NCBI GenBank assembly: GCA_003416985.1
Contig: QVIN01000001.1
Span: 496,001 to 560,000, forward strand
DNA from: Duganella sp. BJB480
GTDB taxonomy: Bacteria > Pseudomonadota > Gammaproteobacteria > Burkholderiales > Burkholderiaceae_D
Length of the DNA stretch: 64,000 bases
Reading direction: 5' to 3'
Part shown: piece after piece, positions 49,493 through 60,959 of the stretch
How the letters are laid out: the number at the start of each line of letters is the position of its first letter
Numbering within the stretch: the stretch's first letter is position 1
Translations under genes and position numbers: made by a program
Notes under the pieces: generated by a model
Database searches by the model: none
The model's input: the letters and a program-made list of their open reading frames with translations, nothing else
Told to the model about the DNA's origin: nothing

Positions 49493-50974
49493 CTACCGCC
49501 GCGGTTCGCCGAACCAGCGCGCCGCGGCGGCGGCCAGCGCCTCCTCGTCAGGCGATGCCTCGCCGGCCCAGGCCACGCAACCGTCGGGACGCACCAGCAC
49601 CGCGCTCAGGCCCAGCGTATCCCTGGCGCCGCTGGCGACATACTCGAAACGGCCGTCCCAGCGGCTTGCCCATGCCTGCCACGGCTTGCGCGCGTCGAAG
49701 TCCAGCAGCAGGCCGCGCCCCGCGCCTAGCCGCCCGCCCAATGTCGTTCCGTCGGCCAGTTCGAAGTCGGGAGCGCTGCGGCCTGCCAGCGGATGGCCGT
49801 CTCCCACATCGTAGCGAAGCGCGACACCCCAAACCCTGCCGGCGAAGTAGGTCGCGCCGTCGCGCGTGCCGATCAGGTCCCGGACGATGGCTTCGAGCGC
49901 GCGCGCGTGCGGGCTGGGACGCATCAGCGCGACCTGGGCGCGCGACCAGTCCAGCACCTGCGCGCCGACCGGATGCCGTTCGTTCGAATAGCTGTCCAGC
50001 AGGCCGGCCGGCGCGGTGCCGTGTATGGTGGCGGCCAGCTTCCAGCCCAGGTTCATCGCGTCGCCCAGGCCGAGGTTGAGGCCTTGTCCGCCCAGCGGCG
50101 AGTGGATATGCGCGGCGTCGCCGGCCAGCAGCACCCGCCCGTCGCGGTAGTTGGCCGCCTGGAAGGCGCGATCGGTCCAGGTGGTCGCCAGCTTGAGGGA
50201 CGTCAGCGTGACATCGGTGCACGAGACGCGGCGCAGCACCGCCTGCACCAGTTCCAGCGTGACCGGCTGCGTGCGGTGGAAAGCGCCGCCGTCGAATTCG
50301 ACCATCGCTATGGTGCCGGGGCGGGACTGGAAATACATGCCGGTCTGCGTGTAGTGGCGGCCGATGCACAGCTTTTCAGGATCGGCCAATTCCACCTGGA
50401 CGGAATAGCCGGTGAACTCCGGGTCGGTGCCGGTGAACGCGAAGCGGCCGGCTTTGCGCACCGTGCTGCGGCCACCGTCGCAAGCGACCAGCCAGCGCGC
50501 GCGGATCGTTTGGCCGCCGGCTCGTATGGCCACTTCATCGGCGGACTGCTCGAAGCCTTCGACGTCGACGCCGCGCCGGATCTCCGCGCCCATCATGCCG
50601 GCGCGCGCGGCCAGCGTCGTCTCGATGTGCTCCATGTCGGCCGCCGCGTTGGCGTCGGCGGGATTGGGCAGGCGGTACGGCCATTGCGAGGTGTCGATGT
50701 TGGCATGGTCGAGCGGGATGCCGGCGAAGTGGCCGGCCTGGTGGCGCTGCTGCGGCGAAGCGGGCGGCGCGATGTCGTTCAGCAGGCCGCGCCGGTAAAA
50801 CGCTTCGACCGACGGCACGGACAATCCGCGCATGCCGAATGGCAGGCGCTTGAGGGGAGAGCGCGGGTCTTCGGCCCGCTCCAGCACCAGCACCGAAATG
50901 CCGGCGAGGCGCAATTCGCAAGCGAGAAACAGGCCGACCGGCCCGGCGCCGGCGATGACGACGTCATAAATCAT
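49493..50974 (-). CDS. FAD-dependent aromatic hydroxylase/monooxygenase (PheA/TfdB-like)
   Basis: A 493-residue class A flavoprotein monooxygenase. The N-terminal dinucleotide motif is VIAGAGPVGLFLACELRLAG, ending at VLVLER. RWLVACDGGRSTVRKA is the DG motif, and the FAD-binding GDAAHIHSPLGGQGLNLGLG is intact. A C-terminal thioredoxin-like extension (about 390-490) is present, as in PheA/TfdB-type hydroxylases. It probably hydroxylates an aromatic substrate using NAD(P)H and O2; which one cannot be read. AAGGAG is 5-6 bp before the ATG at 50974. The 198-bp gap upstream holds an ATGCCGCC-CTTGC-GGCGGCAT hairpin and GGTGC-TTATT-GCACC near 51127. Confidence 0.85.
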   Translation of the reverse strand: MIYDVVIAGAGPVGLFLACELRLAGISVLVLERAEDPRSPLKRLPFGMRGLSVPSVEAFYRRGLLNDIAPPASPQQRHQAGHFAGIPLDHANIDTSQWPYRLPNPADANAAADMEHIETTLAARAGMMGAEIRRGVDVEGFEQSADEVAIRAGGQTIRARWLVACDGGRSTVRKAGRFAFTGTDPEFTGYSVQVELADPEKLCIGRHYTQTGMYFQSRPGTIAMVEFDGGAFHRTQPVTLELVQAVLRRVSCTDVTLTSLKLATTWTDRAFQAANYRDGRVLLAGDAAHIHSPLGGQGLNLGLGDAMNLGWKLAATIHGTAPAGLLDSYSNERHPVGAQVLDWSRAQVALMRPSPHARALEAIVRDLIGTRDGATYFAGRVWGVALRYDVGDGHPLAGRSAPDFELADGTTLGGRLGAGRGLLLDFDARKPWQAWASRWDGRFEYVASGARDTLGLSAVLVRPDGCVAWAGEASPDEEALAAAAARWFGEPRR

Positions 50975-51172
50975 GGGAACTCCTTCAGCGCACACGCGCC
51001 GAAAATGTACAGCAAAAAAAGGAAGACGCGGGCACAAAGCAGCATGCCGCCCTTGCGGCGGCATTGTGTCCAGCGGATAGGCTCAGGGAAGCGAGCGATG
51101 GGGGGAGGGCAACCTCAATTGGTAACGGTGCTTATTGCACCTCCGTGATGGTGGATAAAAAAGCGCGCGGTG

Positions 51173-52321
51173 TCAAGCCGCCGGCGTGAACTTCTCCAGC
51201 ACCGTCGCCACGCCCTGGCCGCCGCCGATGCACTGGGCGGCCAGCGCGTAGCGGCCGCCGGTGCGCGCCAGCAGCGCCGCCGCCTTGCCGGTGATGCGCG
51301 CGCCGGTGGCGCCCAGCGGGTGGCCGATGGCCATGCCGCCGCCGTCGATGTTCAACACCTCCGGCCGGATTCCCAGCTCGCGCACGCAGGCCAGCGCCTG
51401 CGAGGCGAAGGCTTCGTTGATCTCCGCCACGTCGATGTCGCTCGCCTGCAGGCCGGCCAGCTTGAGCGCCTTTTGCGTCGCCGGTATCGGGCCGATGCCC
51501 ATCAGCGCCGGATCGCAGCCCACCGCCGCCATCGCGACGATGCGCGCGCTGGGCTTCAGGCCGTGCCTGAGGGCGAAGGCTTCGCTGGTGACCAGCACCG
51601 CCGAGGCGCCGTCGGTCAGCGGCGACGAGGTGCCGGCCGTGACCACGCCGTGCTCGGGATCGAACACCGGCTTCAAACTGGCCAGCGCTTCGACCGTGGT
51701 GCCCGGGCGGATGCAGCCGTCTTCGTCGACCACTTCGCCGGTGGCGGTGGCGATGGGGACGATTTCATCGTTCAGCAAGCCGGCGGCGCGGGCGCCGGCC
51801 GCCTTTTGATGCGACTGGAAGGCCAGCAGCTCCTGGTCGGCGCGCGACACCTCGTATTTGCGGGCGACGTTTTCGGCGGTGTCGCCCATGCTGATGTAGG
51901 CGTCGGTCTGCTCCAGCAGTTGCGGGTTGGGCGAGAAGTTGTAGCCGCCCTGCGGCACCATCGTCATCGATTCGACGCCGACGCACAGGTAGGCCTCGCC
52001 CAGTCCCGCCTCGATCTGCGCGGCGGCGATGTGGATGGCCGACATCGACGAGCCGCAGAAGCGGTTGATCGTCATGCCCGGCACCTCATGCGGAAAGCCC
52101 GCCAGCAGCGAGACGATGCGCGCCAGGTTGTTGCCCTGCGAGGATTCCGGATAGGCGCAGCCGAGGATCACGTCGTCCAGCAGCTTCGGGTCCAGCCCGG
52201 TGCGCCGCATCAGGCCTTGCACCACCTGGGCGGCCAGGTCGTCGGGACGGGTGTCGGCCAGCTTGCCCTTGCGGGCGAAGTGGAAGGGCGAACGGGCATA
52301 GGCACTGATCACAGCTTTCAT
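51173..52321 (-). CDS. Acetyl-CoA acyltransferase (thiolase, FadA/FadI-like)
   Basis: A 382-residue thiolase. Cysteine nucleophile motif NRFCGSSMSAIHIAAAQIEA (Cys about 86), NEAFASQALA, the base motif GGGMAIGHPLGATGAR and C-terminal second Cys in QCIGGGQG are all present. Thiolases act in beta-oxidation or acetoacetyl-CoA formation; the pattern (AYARSPFHFARKGKLADTRP) favours a degradative FadA-type enzyme. ATG 52321 is preferred over longer frames because the family starts MKAVIxxYARSP. It is divergent from a TetR gene with a dyad between, so acyl-CoA-responsive repression is likely. Confidence 0.9.
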   Translation of the reverse strand: MKAVISAYARSPFHFARKGKLADTRPDDLAAQVVQGLMRRTGLDPKLLDDVILGCAYPESSQGNNLARIVSLLAGFPHEVPGMTINRFCGSSMSAIHIAAAQIEAGLGEAYLCVGVESMTMVPQGGYNFSPNPQLLEQTDAYISMGDTAENVARKYEVSRADQELLAFQSHQKAAGARAAGLLNDEIVPIATATGEVVDEDGCIRPGTTVEALASLKPVFDPEHGVVTAGTSSPLTDGASAVLVTSEAFALRHGLKPSARIVAMAAVGCDPALMGIGPIPATQKALKLAGLQASDIDVAEINEAFASQALACVRELGIRPEVLNIDGGGMAIGHPLGATGARITGKAAALLARTGGRYALAAQCIGGGQGVATVLEKFTPAA

Positions 52322-52340
52322 GGTCACACTCCTTTTTGAT

Positions 52341-52373
52341 GATGATCGTAATGATTGATATATTACGCTCATC
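52341..52373. promoter_or_regulatory. Extended operator between thiolase and tetR genes
   Basis: GATGATCGTAAT (52341-52352) and ATTACGCTCATC (52362-52373) are inverted repeats matching at 11 of 12 positions around a 9-bp AT-rich centre. Lying in the 89-bp gap between divergent starts, it is well placed to control both. The TetR protein at 52411 is the probable ligand. Confidence 0.7.
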
Positions 52374-52410
52374 ATGTATGATGTCAATGCATGTAACGAC
52401 GGAGGCGAAT

Positions 52411-52980
52411 ATGAAGGTCAGCAGGGAGCAGGTGGCGCTCAACCGCGAGCGCATCGTGGAAACGGCGGCGCGGCTGTTCCGCGAAAAAGGGTATGACGGC
52501 ATCGGCGTGGCCGACCTGATGAAGAACGCCGGCCTGACGCACGGCGGTTTCTACGGCCATTTCGCCTCCAAGGAAGACCTGCTGGCCGAGGCCACCGCGC
52601 ATGCGCTCAAGCGCTCCGTCGAGCGCTGGCGCGGCTACGTGGAGCAGGGCGCGGACACCGCGCTGGACAAGATCGGCGCCGGCTACCTGTCGCTCAAGCA
52701 TCGCGACGGTCCCGCCAACGGTTGTTCCGTGACCTCGCTGGGCGCCGACATCGCGCGCCTCGGCCCCAAGGCGCGCCACGCGCTGACCGAAGGCGCCAGC
52801 GCCCAGATGACCGTGCTCGAACAGCTGATGCCAGGCGCCGACGACGCCGACAAGCGCCGCCAGGCTGTGGCGACCTATGCCGCCATGGTCGGCGCCATCG
52901 TGCTGTCGCGCGCGGTGGACGACGAGGCGCTGTCGCTGGAAATCCTGCAGGCGGTGCAGGCGTCGCTGCCGCCACGTTGA
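52411..52980 (+). CDS. TetR-family transcriptional regulator
   Basis: A 189-residue TetR/AcrR repressor. The helix-turn-helix lies at about residues 10-60: RIVETAARLFREKGYDGIGV, then VADLMKNAGLTHGGFYGHFA with the LTHGGFYGHF pattern of the NemR/AcrR-like group. The C-terminal ligand domain contains GPANGCSVTSLGADIARLGP with a cysteine that might be redox-active. GGAGG lies 5-6 bp before the ATG at 52411, which decides it over an earlier start at 52336. It probably represses itself and the divergent thiolase. Confidence 0.88.
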   Translation: MKVSREQVALNRERIVETAARLFREKGYDGIGVADLMKNAGLTHGGFYGHFASKEDLLAEATAHALKRSVERWRGYVEQGADTALDKIGAGYLSLKHRDGPANGCSVTSLGADIARLGPKARHALTEGASAQMTVLEQLMPGADDADKRRQAVATYAAMVGAIVLSRAVDDEALSLEILQAVQASLPPR

Positions 52981-52994
52981 CTGCGGGTCTTCTT

Positions 52995-53030
52995 ATGCGT
53001 TTTTCAGATTAGCTTATAAAAAAAACGCAT
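52995..53030. other. AT-flanked inverted repeat downstream of tetR
   Basis: ATGCGTTTTT (52995-53004) and AAAAACGCAT (53021-53030) form a 10-bp inverted repeat with a 16-base spacer containing TATAAA. It lies 15 bp after the tetR stop and 67 bp before the sulP ATG. It could be a weak bidirectional terminator or an operator over a TATAAA -10 element. Confidence 0.4.
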
Positions 53031-53096
53031 GAGGGTCTGGGCCGCAGGGAGCCGATCGCGTAGACTGGCGGTATTTTCCAGCTCCACGGACCGACC

Positions 53097-54743
53097 ATGC
53101 TGCATTGGCTGAAGCACTACCGGCGCCCGCTGCTGGTCGGCGATCTCTCCGCCGGCCTGGTGGTGGCGATGATGATGATCCCGCAGGCCACCGCCTACGC
53201 GCTGGTGGCCGGCCTGCCGCCGGTGGCGGGGCTGTATGCCAGCATCCTGCCGCCCATCGCCTACGCGCTGTTCGGCAGCAGCATGACGCAGTCGGTGGGG
53301 CCGATGGCGATCATCGCGCTGATGACGGCCACCGCGATCGCGCCCCTGGCGCCGGCCGGCTCCGCGCTGGCCGGCGTGCTGGCCGCGCAGCTGGCGTTGA
53401 TCTCCGGCGCGGCCCTGCTGCTGTGCGGCCTGCTGCGCATGGGCTTCCTGGCCAACTTCTTTTCCCGTCCGGTGATGAGCGGCTTTACGGTCGGCTCGGC
53501 GCTGGTCATCGCGTTCAACCAGCTGCATACCCTGCTCGGCGCCGAGCCGCCGCACCTGCACCTGCCCAGCGCCGTGCTGGGCGTCGGCGCGCTGCTGGTG
53601 CTGGTGTTGTCGCGGCTGTACCTGGCCGGCCTGCTCAAGCGCTGCGGCCTGAAGCCGGCCGCCGCCGACGTCGCCGCCAAGCTGATGCCGATGATGGTGG
53701 TGTTGGCCGGCATCGCGCTGATGGCGACCACCAGCCTGGGCGAGCAGGGCGTGCACACCGCCGGCGCCATCCCCGGCGGCCTGCCGCGGCTGAACCTGGC
53801 CACCTCCGCTCCGCATTGGAAGCCGCTGCTGCAACCGGGGTTGCTGATCGGCTTCATCATTTTCCTGACGTCGATGTCGTCGGCGCAGTCGCTGGCGCTC
53901 AAGCGCAACGAAAAGCTGGTCAGCAACCACGAGCTGGTCGGCCTGGGCGCGGCCAACGTGGCCAGCGCCTTGAGCGGCGGCTTCCCCGTCACCGGCGGCC
54001 TGTCGCGCTCCGCCGTCAACTACGCCGCCGGCGCGCACACGCCGCTGTCGAGCATCGTCACCGCCGCGCTGCTGGCCGCCGCGCTGGTCGCGCCCACCGG
54101 CTGGCTGGCGCTGCTGCCGCTGCCGGTGCTGGCCGCGACCATCATCGTGGCCGTGCTCGGCCTGCTGGAGCTGGACATCGTGCGCACCGCCTGGCAGTAC
54201 GACCGTGGCGACGTGCTGGCCTGGGCCGCCACCTGCCTGGGCGTGCTGGCGCTGGGCGTGGAGGCGGGCGTGGTGGTCGGCGTGGCGCTGTCGATGGGCA
54301 CACTGATCTGGCGCGCCAGCCGGCCGCACATCGCGGTGCTGGGCCGCATCGCCGGCACCGAGCATTTCCGCAACGTCGAGCGCTATCCGGTCGAAACCCG
54401 GCCGGAACTGCTGGTGCTGCGCATCGACGCCAATCTGTTCTTCGGCAATATGGAGGCGGTGGCCGGGCGCATCGAATGCGAACTGGCCACCCACGCCAGC
54501 GCGCGCCACCTGGTGCTGGTGATGTCGCCGGTGAGCTCGATCGACACCACGGCGCTGTACGAATTGGCCGAGCTGAACCAGCGCCTCAAGCGGCGCGGCA
54601 TCGGCCTGCATCTGGCTGAGGTGAAGGGCCCGGTGCTGGACCGGCTGCGCGGCACCGCGCTGCTGCGCGAGCTGAACGGGCAGCTGTTCCTCAGCACGGC
54701 GCTGGCCTGCGAGGCGTTGCAGGGGGAGTCTGCGCCGGGTTGA
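53097..54743 (+). CDS. SulP-family anion transporter with STAS domain
   Basis: A 548-residue SLC26/SulP protein. It starts HYRRPLLVGDLSAGLVVAMM and PQATAYALVAGLPPVAGLYA, the family signature, with 10-12 TM segments to about residue 405. A cytoplasmic STAS domain spans about 430-540 (LVLRIDANLFFGNMEAVAGR). These proteins import sulfate, bicarbonate or organic anions; the substrate is not clear. The upstream region carries the inverted repeat at 52995-53030 but no strong Shine-Dalgarno. A 3' remnant of a second sulP gene occurs 1.2 kb downstream. Confidence 0.9.
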   Translation: MLHWLKHYRRPLLVGDLSAGLVVAMMMIPQATAYALVAGLPPVAGLYASILPPIAYALFGSSMTQSVGPMAIIALMTATAIAPLAPAGSALAGVLAAQLALISGAALLLCGLLRMGFLANFFSRPVMSGFTVGSALVIAFNQLHTLLGAEPPHLHLPSAVLGVGALLVLVLSRLYLAGLLKRCGLKPAAADVAAKLMPMMVVLAGIALMATTSLGEQGVHTAGAIPGGLPRLNLATSAPHWKPLLQPGLLIGFIIFLTSMSSAQSLALKRNEKLVSNHELVGLGAANVASALSGGFPVTGGLSRSAVNYAAGAHTPLSSIVTAALLAAALVAPTGWLALLPLPVLAATIIVAVLGLLELDIVRTAWQYDRGDVLAWAATCLGVLALGVEAGVVVGVALSMGTLIWRASRPHIAVLGRIAGTEHFRNVERYPVETRPELLVLRIDANLFFGNMEAVAGRIECELATHASARHLVLVMSPVSSIDTTALYELAELNQRLKRRGIGLHLAEVKGPVLDRLRGTALLRELNGQLFLSTALACEALQGESAPG

Positions 54744-54887
54744 GTGAGCGTCGGTGCAAATAAATGACAGGAAGTTACAATTGGTGACTTTGTTTAATTG
54801 ACATTATTGTAGAATTTTTAAGGCTGGACTCGGTTGGATCGCGTCGACAGCTACCTTTTCTACATTTATTTCAAAGCGATAAATCCC

Positions 54888-55892
54888 ATGACTCTGATCT
54901 CAATGAAATCCCTGACCGCGGCTGCGGCGGCACTCGCCCTGTTGGGCGCAACCGGTGCGGCGCAAGCCGCGCGCTACGCGCGCTGGTTCGATAACGGCGC
55001 TTTTATCGGCACCCTCTCCTTTGACGGCCGCAGCGTCTCGGTACCGGAAACCATGACCGCTGTGATGAAATCCGGCGGGCCATTGGGCGCCCTGAACACT
55101 TCCCTGGATAACTTCACCGGCAAGCTGGCGTCTGACCTGAACGACCGGATGGCGAAGGAAGCGAGCAGCGAGGCGGGCGTCACGTTCAACGGCGGTAACT
55201 TGGGCGGACCGATCAATCTGGGCATTTCGGCCCAATCGGGCTTGCTGCAAGTGGCGTTTTCCGGCCCCAGCTACTCTGCCAGCGTGAGCGGCCGCAGGTC
55301 GTGGAACGGCCTGTCGGTCAGCTGCACCACCGATATCAGGCTGAACTCGATCGCTTTCACCTTCCTGTATAACCCGGTCAACGGCACGATCCAGCAGGTA
55401 ACCCAGGCCCAGTTGAATCCGACGCAGAACACGTCTTGCTCAAGCAGCCTGAGCTGGATACCCGTGCTGGGCGGCTTCATCGACCGCTATGCCGCCAACC
55501 GGGTCGGCGGCGCAGCCATCGAGATCGCCAACAACGCCGCCGCGCAGATCAGCGACAAGGACAACTTCGGTAAGCTGCAATTGTTCGGGCTGACCAACGC
55601 CATCAAGCCGGGGCAGTATGTATTCGACGGCGTCGATTATGGTAGCTATATCGTCAACAACTTCAGCTATCTGCTCAATACCAGCGCTGGCATCAACATG
55701 ACGATCAACCCACAGATCAAAGAATCCGACTATACCCACAGCCCCGGCTCGGCGACGCTGCACTACACCCCGTTTTCGTTTAATTTCTTCAACCAGAACC
55801 ATTCCTTCGGCTTCACCTTGAGCGAGAGAATCAGCTACACTGAGCAGGAGCTCTGCGACAGGACCAAGCCAGAATGCACGGACCCGAAATAA
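54888..55892 (+). CDS. Unrecognised secreted protein
   Basis: A 334-residue protein (329 if it starts at ATG 54903). A signal peptide (MKSLTAAAAALALLGATGAA, ending QAARYA) precedes a body rich in Ser, Asn, Gly and Thr with beta-strand alternation (QSGLLQVAFSGPSYSASVSG, LNSIAFTFLYNPVNG). Four cysteines occur, including two close to the C-terminus (LCDRTKPEC). There are no PEP-CTERM, lipobox or membrane features after the signal. It may be a surface or extracellular protein with disulfides. TTGACA at 54798-54803 is a possible -35 without a good -10 partner. It is flanked by sulP and a sulP remnant. Confidence 0.55.
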   Translation: MTLISMKSLTAAAAALALLGATGAAQAARYARWFDNGAFIGTLSFDGRSVSVPETMTAVMKSGGPLGALNTSLDNFTGKLASDLNDRMAKEASSEAGVTFNGGNLGGPINLGISAQSGLLQVAFSGPSYSASVSGRRSWNGLSVSCTTDIRLNSIAFTFLYNPVNGTIQQVTQAQLNPTQNTSCSSSLSWIPVLGGFIDRYAANRVGGAAIEIANNAAAQISDKDNFGKLQLFGLTNAIKPGQYVFDGVDYGSYIVNNFSYLLNTSAGINMTINPQIKESDYTHSPGSATLHYTPFSFNFFNQNHSFGFTLSERISYTEQELCDRTKPECTDPK

Positions 55893-55911
55893 GCAGGCGG
55901 CGCCGCCGCCG

Positions 55912-55986
55912 GTGTTGAACGGGCAGCTGTTCCTGAGCACGGCCATCGTCTGCGACCATTTGCAAACCGTCAAGGATGTTGCATGA
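55912..55986 (+). pseudogene. 3' remnant of a second sulP gene
   Basis: The frame GTG TTG AAC... reads VLNGQLFLSTAIVCDHLQTV then KDVA and stops at 55984-55986. It matches the last part of the intact SulP STAS domain (LNGQLFLSTALACEALQ) in both protein and DNA: 28 of 30 bases are identical between 54671-54700 and 55914-55943. No upstream part of a transporter is present; the preceding 1 kb is the unrelated secreted-protein gene. This is a truncated paralogue, not a gene with its own start. Confidence 0.75.
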
Positions 55987-56020
55987 TTGTGTAAAAACTT
56001 GCCGTTTCTGTAATTTAATC

Positions 56021-56102
56021 CTTTTGGGCAATTAAATGCATGGACTTCGGGTCGGTTTGAACCTATGATTTAAGCCGAAGCCCCGCAGACTAACCCCAAA
56101 AG
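56021..56102 (+). other. Nested inverted repeats in the leader of the hybrid kinase gene
   Basis: CTTTTGGG (56021-56028) pairs with CCCAAAAG (56095-56102), enclosing CTTCGG (56045-56050) with CCGAAG (56075-56080), with GGTTTGAACC inside. The ATG of the kinase follows 13 bp later at 56115, preceded by no clear Shine-Dalgarno. This is a structured 5' leader or a compound operator. It does not fit the GEMM cyclic-di-GMP riboswitch pattern I know. Confidence 0.45.
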
Positions 56103-56114
56103 AATGGTTTTCCG

Positions 56115-58688
<2,574 letters not shown>

Positions 58689-58731
58689 CGGGTATATGAT
58701 AGCTGCAGCAAACCAGGCGAGAGAGTTTTAC

Positions 58732-60936
58732 ATGCATCGGGATTTGTCGGAACAACACACCAAGGGCGAAGTGCTGATCGTGGAAGACACGCCGGCCTCG
58801 CTCAAACTGCTGAGCGACCTGCTGACGGAAGCGGGCTACTACGTGCGCCAGGCGCCCAACGGCGAACTGGCCCTGTGGACCGCGCAGTCACGCCCGCCGG
58901 AACTGATCCTGCTCGACGTCCGCATGCCCGGCATCGACGGCTTCGAGGTGTGCCGCCGCCTGAAGGCATCGCCGGAGCTGAGCCAGGTGCCGGTGATCTT
59001 CCTGTCGGCCCAGCACGACACCGACGACAAGGTGCGCGGCTTCGCGCTGGGCGCGGTGGACTTCATCGCCAAGCCTTTCCAGGCCGAGGAGATCCTGGCC
59101 CGCACCGACGCCCATGTGCGGCTGGGCCGCGCCCAGCAGGCGCTGGCCGCCGAGCGCGCGCTGCTGGAGGAACGCGTGGCCGAACGCACCACCGAGCTGG
59201 CCGCGCTGGCCGCGTCGCTGGAAAAGGAGGTCGAGCAGCGCCGCGCCAACGAGGAGTTCATGCGGCTCTCCAGCCAGGTGTTCGAGGCCACGCAGGACGC
59301 CATCGTCGTCACCGACCGCGATGGGCGCATCGTCGCCACCAATCCCGCCTTCACGCAGATCTCCGGCTACAGCGCGGACGAAGTGGTGGGACAGAGCGTG
59401 GCCCTGCTGCACGCCGGCGAGCCGGACGCCAAGTCCTTCGAGCTGATGGCGCAGTCCATCGTCAAGACCGGCCACTGGTCGGGCGAGGTGCTGGCGCGCC
59501 GCAAGAGCGGCGACACCTATCCCGGCCTGCTGAGCGCCTCGGTGGTCAGGGACGAGCAGGGCCAGGTGATCAACCACGTGGCGGTGTTCATGGACCTCAC
59601 CGAGCGCAAGGCCGAGCAGCACCTGATCGACTTCCTGTCCAACCACGACGCGCTGACCGGCCTGCCGAACCGCCTGCTGGCGCGCCAGCGCTTCGAGCAG
59701 ACGCTGGCCACGGCCAAGCGCGAGCACCGCTGCGTGGCCGTCATGTGCCTGGACCTGGACCGCTTCAAGAGCATCAACGACTCCTACGGCCACGACGTCG
59801 GCGACAAGGCGCTGCAGGTGGTGTCGAAGTTCCTCAACGAGACCGTGCGCGAGGGCGACATCGTCACCCGCCAGGGGGGCGACGAATTCCAGATCATCGT
59901 GCCGGACGACGTCCAATTGGGCGCGACGATGGCGCTGGCGCAGAAGATCCTGGGCGGCCTGCGCAAGGAGCTGATGATCGACGGCCAGCAGATCACCGTC
60001 ACCTCCAGCATCGGCATCGCCGTCAGCCTGACCGACGGCGACAGCTTCGATGAACTGGTGCGCAACGGCGACACGGCGCTGTTCCGCGCCAAGGAGATCG
60101 GCCGCGACAACTACGCTTTCTTCACCGAGCGCATGGACGCGGAAATCCGCGATAAGCTGGCGATCCAGGGACAGCTGCGCGGCGCCATCGCGCGCGACGA
60201 GTTCGAGGTGCACTACCAGCCGCAAATGTGCCTGAAGACCGGCGCCATGCTGGGCGCGGAGGCGCTGCTGCGCTGGGATAACGTCGTGCTGGGCAAGGTG
60301 CCGCCGAACCGCTTCATCCCGCTGGCCGAGGAATACGGCCTGGTGAACTCGATCGGCGAATGGGTGCTGGAGAGCGTGTGCGCGCAGATCAAGGTGTGGC
60401 ACGACCAGGGACTGGGCGACATCAAGGTGTCGGTCAACCTGGCGGCCGGCCAGTTCGCCAACGACGCCACCGTGCCGTATGTGGAGAGCACGCTGCGCAA
60501 GTTCGGCATCGCGCCCGAGTACCTGGGCCTGGAGATCACCGAAGGCACGGTGATGGGCGATCCGGACAAGGCGGTGGCCGCGCTGCGCCGGCTGAAGGAC
60601 ATCGGCGTCAGCATCTCGCTGGACGATTTCGGCACCGGCTATTCGAGCCTGAGCTACCTGAAGCGCTTCCCGATCGACGTGCTGAAGATCGACAAATCCT
60701 TCGTCGACGACGTGACCACCGACGCCAACGACGCGGCCATCGCGCTGTCGGTGATCTCGCTGGCGCACAACCTCAACATGCGGGTGATCGCGGAGGGCGT
60801 CGAAACCCGCGAGCAGGTGCGCTTCCTCACCGAGCGCGGTTGCGACGAGATGCAGGGCTACTTCTTCAGCCGGCCCCTCAACGGCGAGGCCTTCACCGCG
60901 CTGCTGCGCGAACACCGTAATCTGCTGGACATGTAA
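58732..60936 (+). CDS. REC-PAS-GGDEF-EAL cyclic-di-GMP protein
   Basis: A 734-residue protein. REC (about 10-130) has acidic pair E18-D19, Asp62 in LLDVRMPGIDG and Lys in IAKPF. A coiled coil is followed by a PAS domain (about 180-290, ATQDAIVVTDRDGRIVATNP). GGDEF (about 305-470) has DLDRFKSINDSYGHDVGD, intact QGGDEF and I-site REGD. EAL (about 485-730) has EALLRW, ITEGTV, DDFGTGYSS, KIDKSF and IAEGVET, so both synthetic and hydrolytic sites look intact. ATG 58732 has GAGAG upstream. Phosphorylation by the adjacent hybrid kinase may set the balance between activities, which is inference. Confidence 0.93.
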   Translation: MHRDLSEQHTKGEVLIVEDTPASLKLLSDLLTEAGYYVRQAPNGELALWTAQSRPPELILLDVRMPGIDGFEVCRRLKASPELSQVPVIFLSAQHDTDDKVRGFALGAVDFIAKPFQAEEILARTDAHVRLGRAQQALAAERALLEERVAERTTELAALAASLEKEVEQRRANEEFMRLSSQVFEATQDAIVVTDRDGRIVATNPAFTQISGYSADEVVGQSVALLHAGEPDAKSFELMAQSIVKTGHWSGEVLARRKSGDTYPGLLSASVVRDEQGQVINHVAVFMDLTERKAEQHLIDFLSNHDALTGLPNRLLARQRFEQTLATAKREHRCVAVMCLDLDRFKSINDSYGHDVGDKALQVVSKFLNETVREGDIVTRQGGDEFQIIVPDDVQLGATMALAQKILGGLRKELMIDGQQITVTSSIGIAVSLTDGDSFDELVRNGDTALFRAKEIGRDNYAFFTERMDAEIRDKLAIQGQLRGAIARDEFEVHYQPQMCLKTGAMLGAEALLRWDNVVLGKVPPNRFIPLAEEYGLVNSIGEWVLESVCAQIKVWHDQGLGDIKVSVNLAAGQFANDATVPYVESTLRKFGIAPEYLGLEITEGTVMGDPDKAVAALRRLKDIGVSISLDDFGTGYSSLSYLKRFPIDVLKIDKSFVDDVTTDANDAAIALSVISLAHNLNMRVIAEGVETREQVRFLTERGCDEMQGYFFSRPLNGEAFTALLREHRNLLDM

Positions 60937-60959
60937 TCAACCCTTCCCACTGGAGTGTT

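Noticed and set aside
56021..56102. GEMM (cyclic-di-GMP) riboswitch before the hybrid kinase
   Set aside because: The conserved GEMM core bases and tetraloop arrangement I know are not present; only nested repeats remain.
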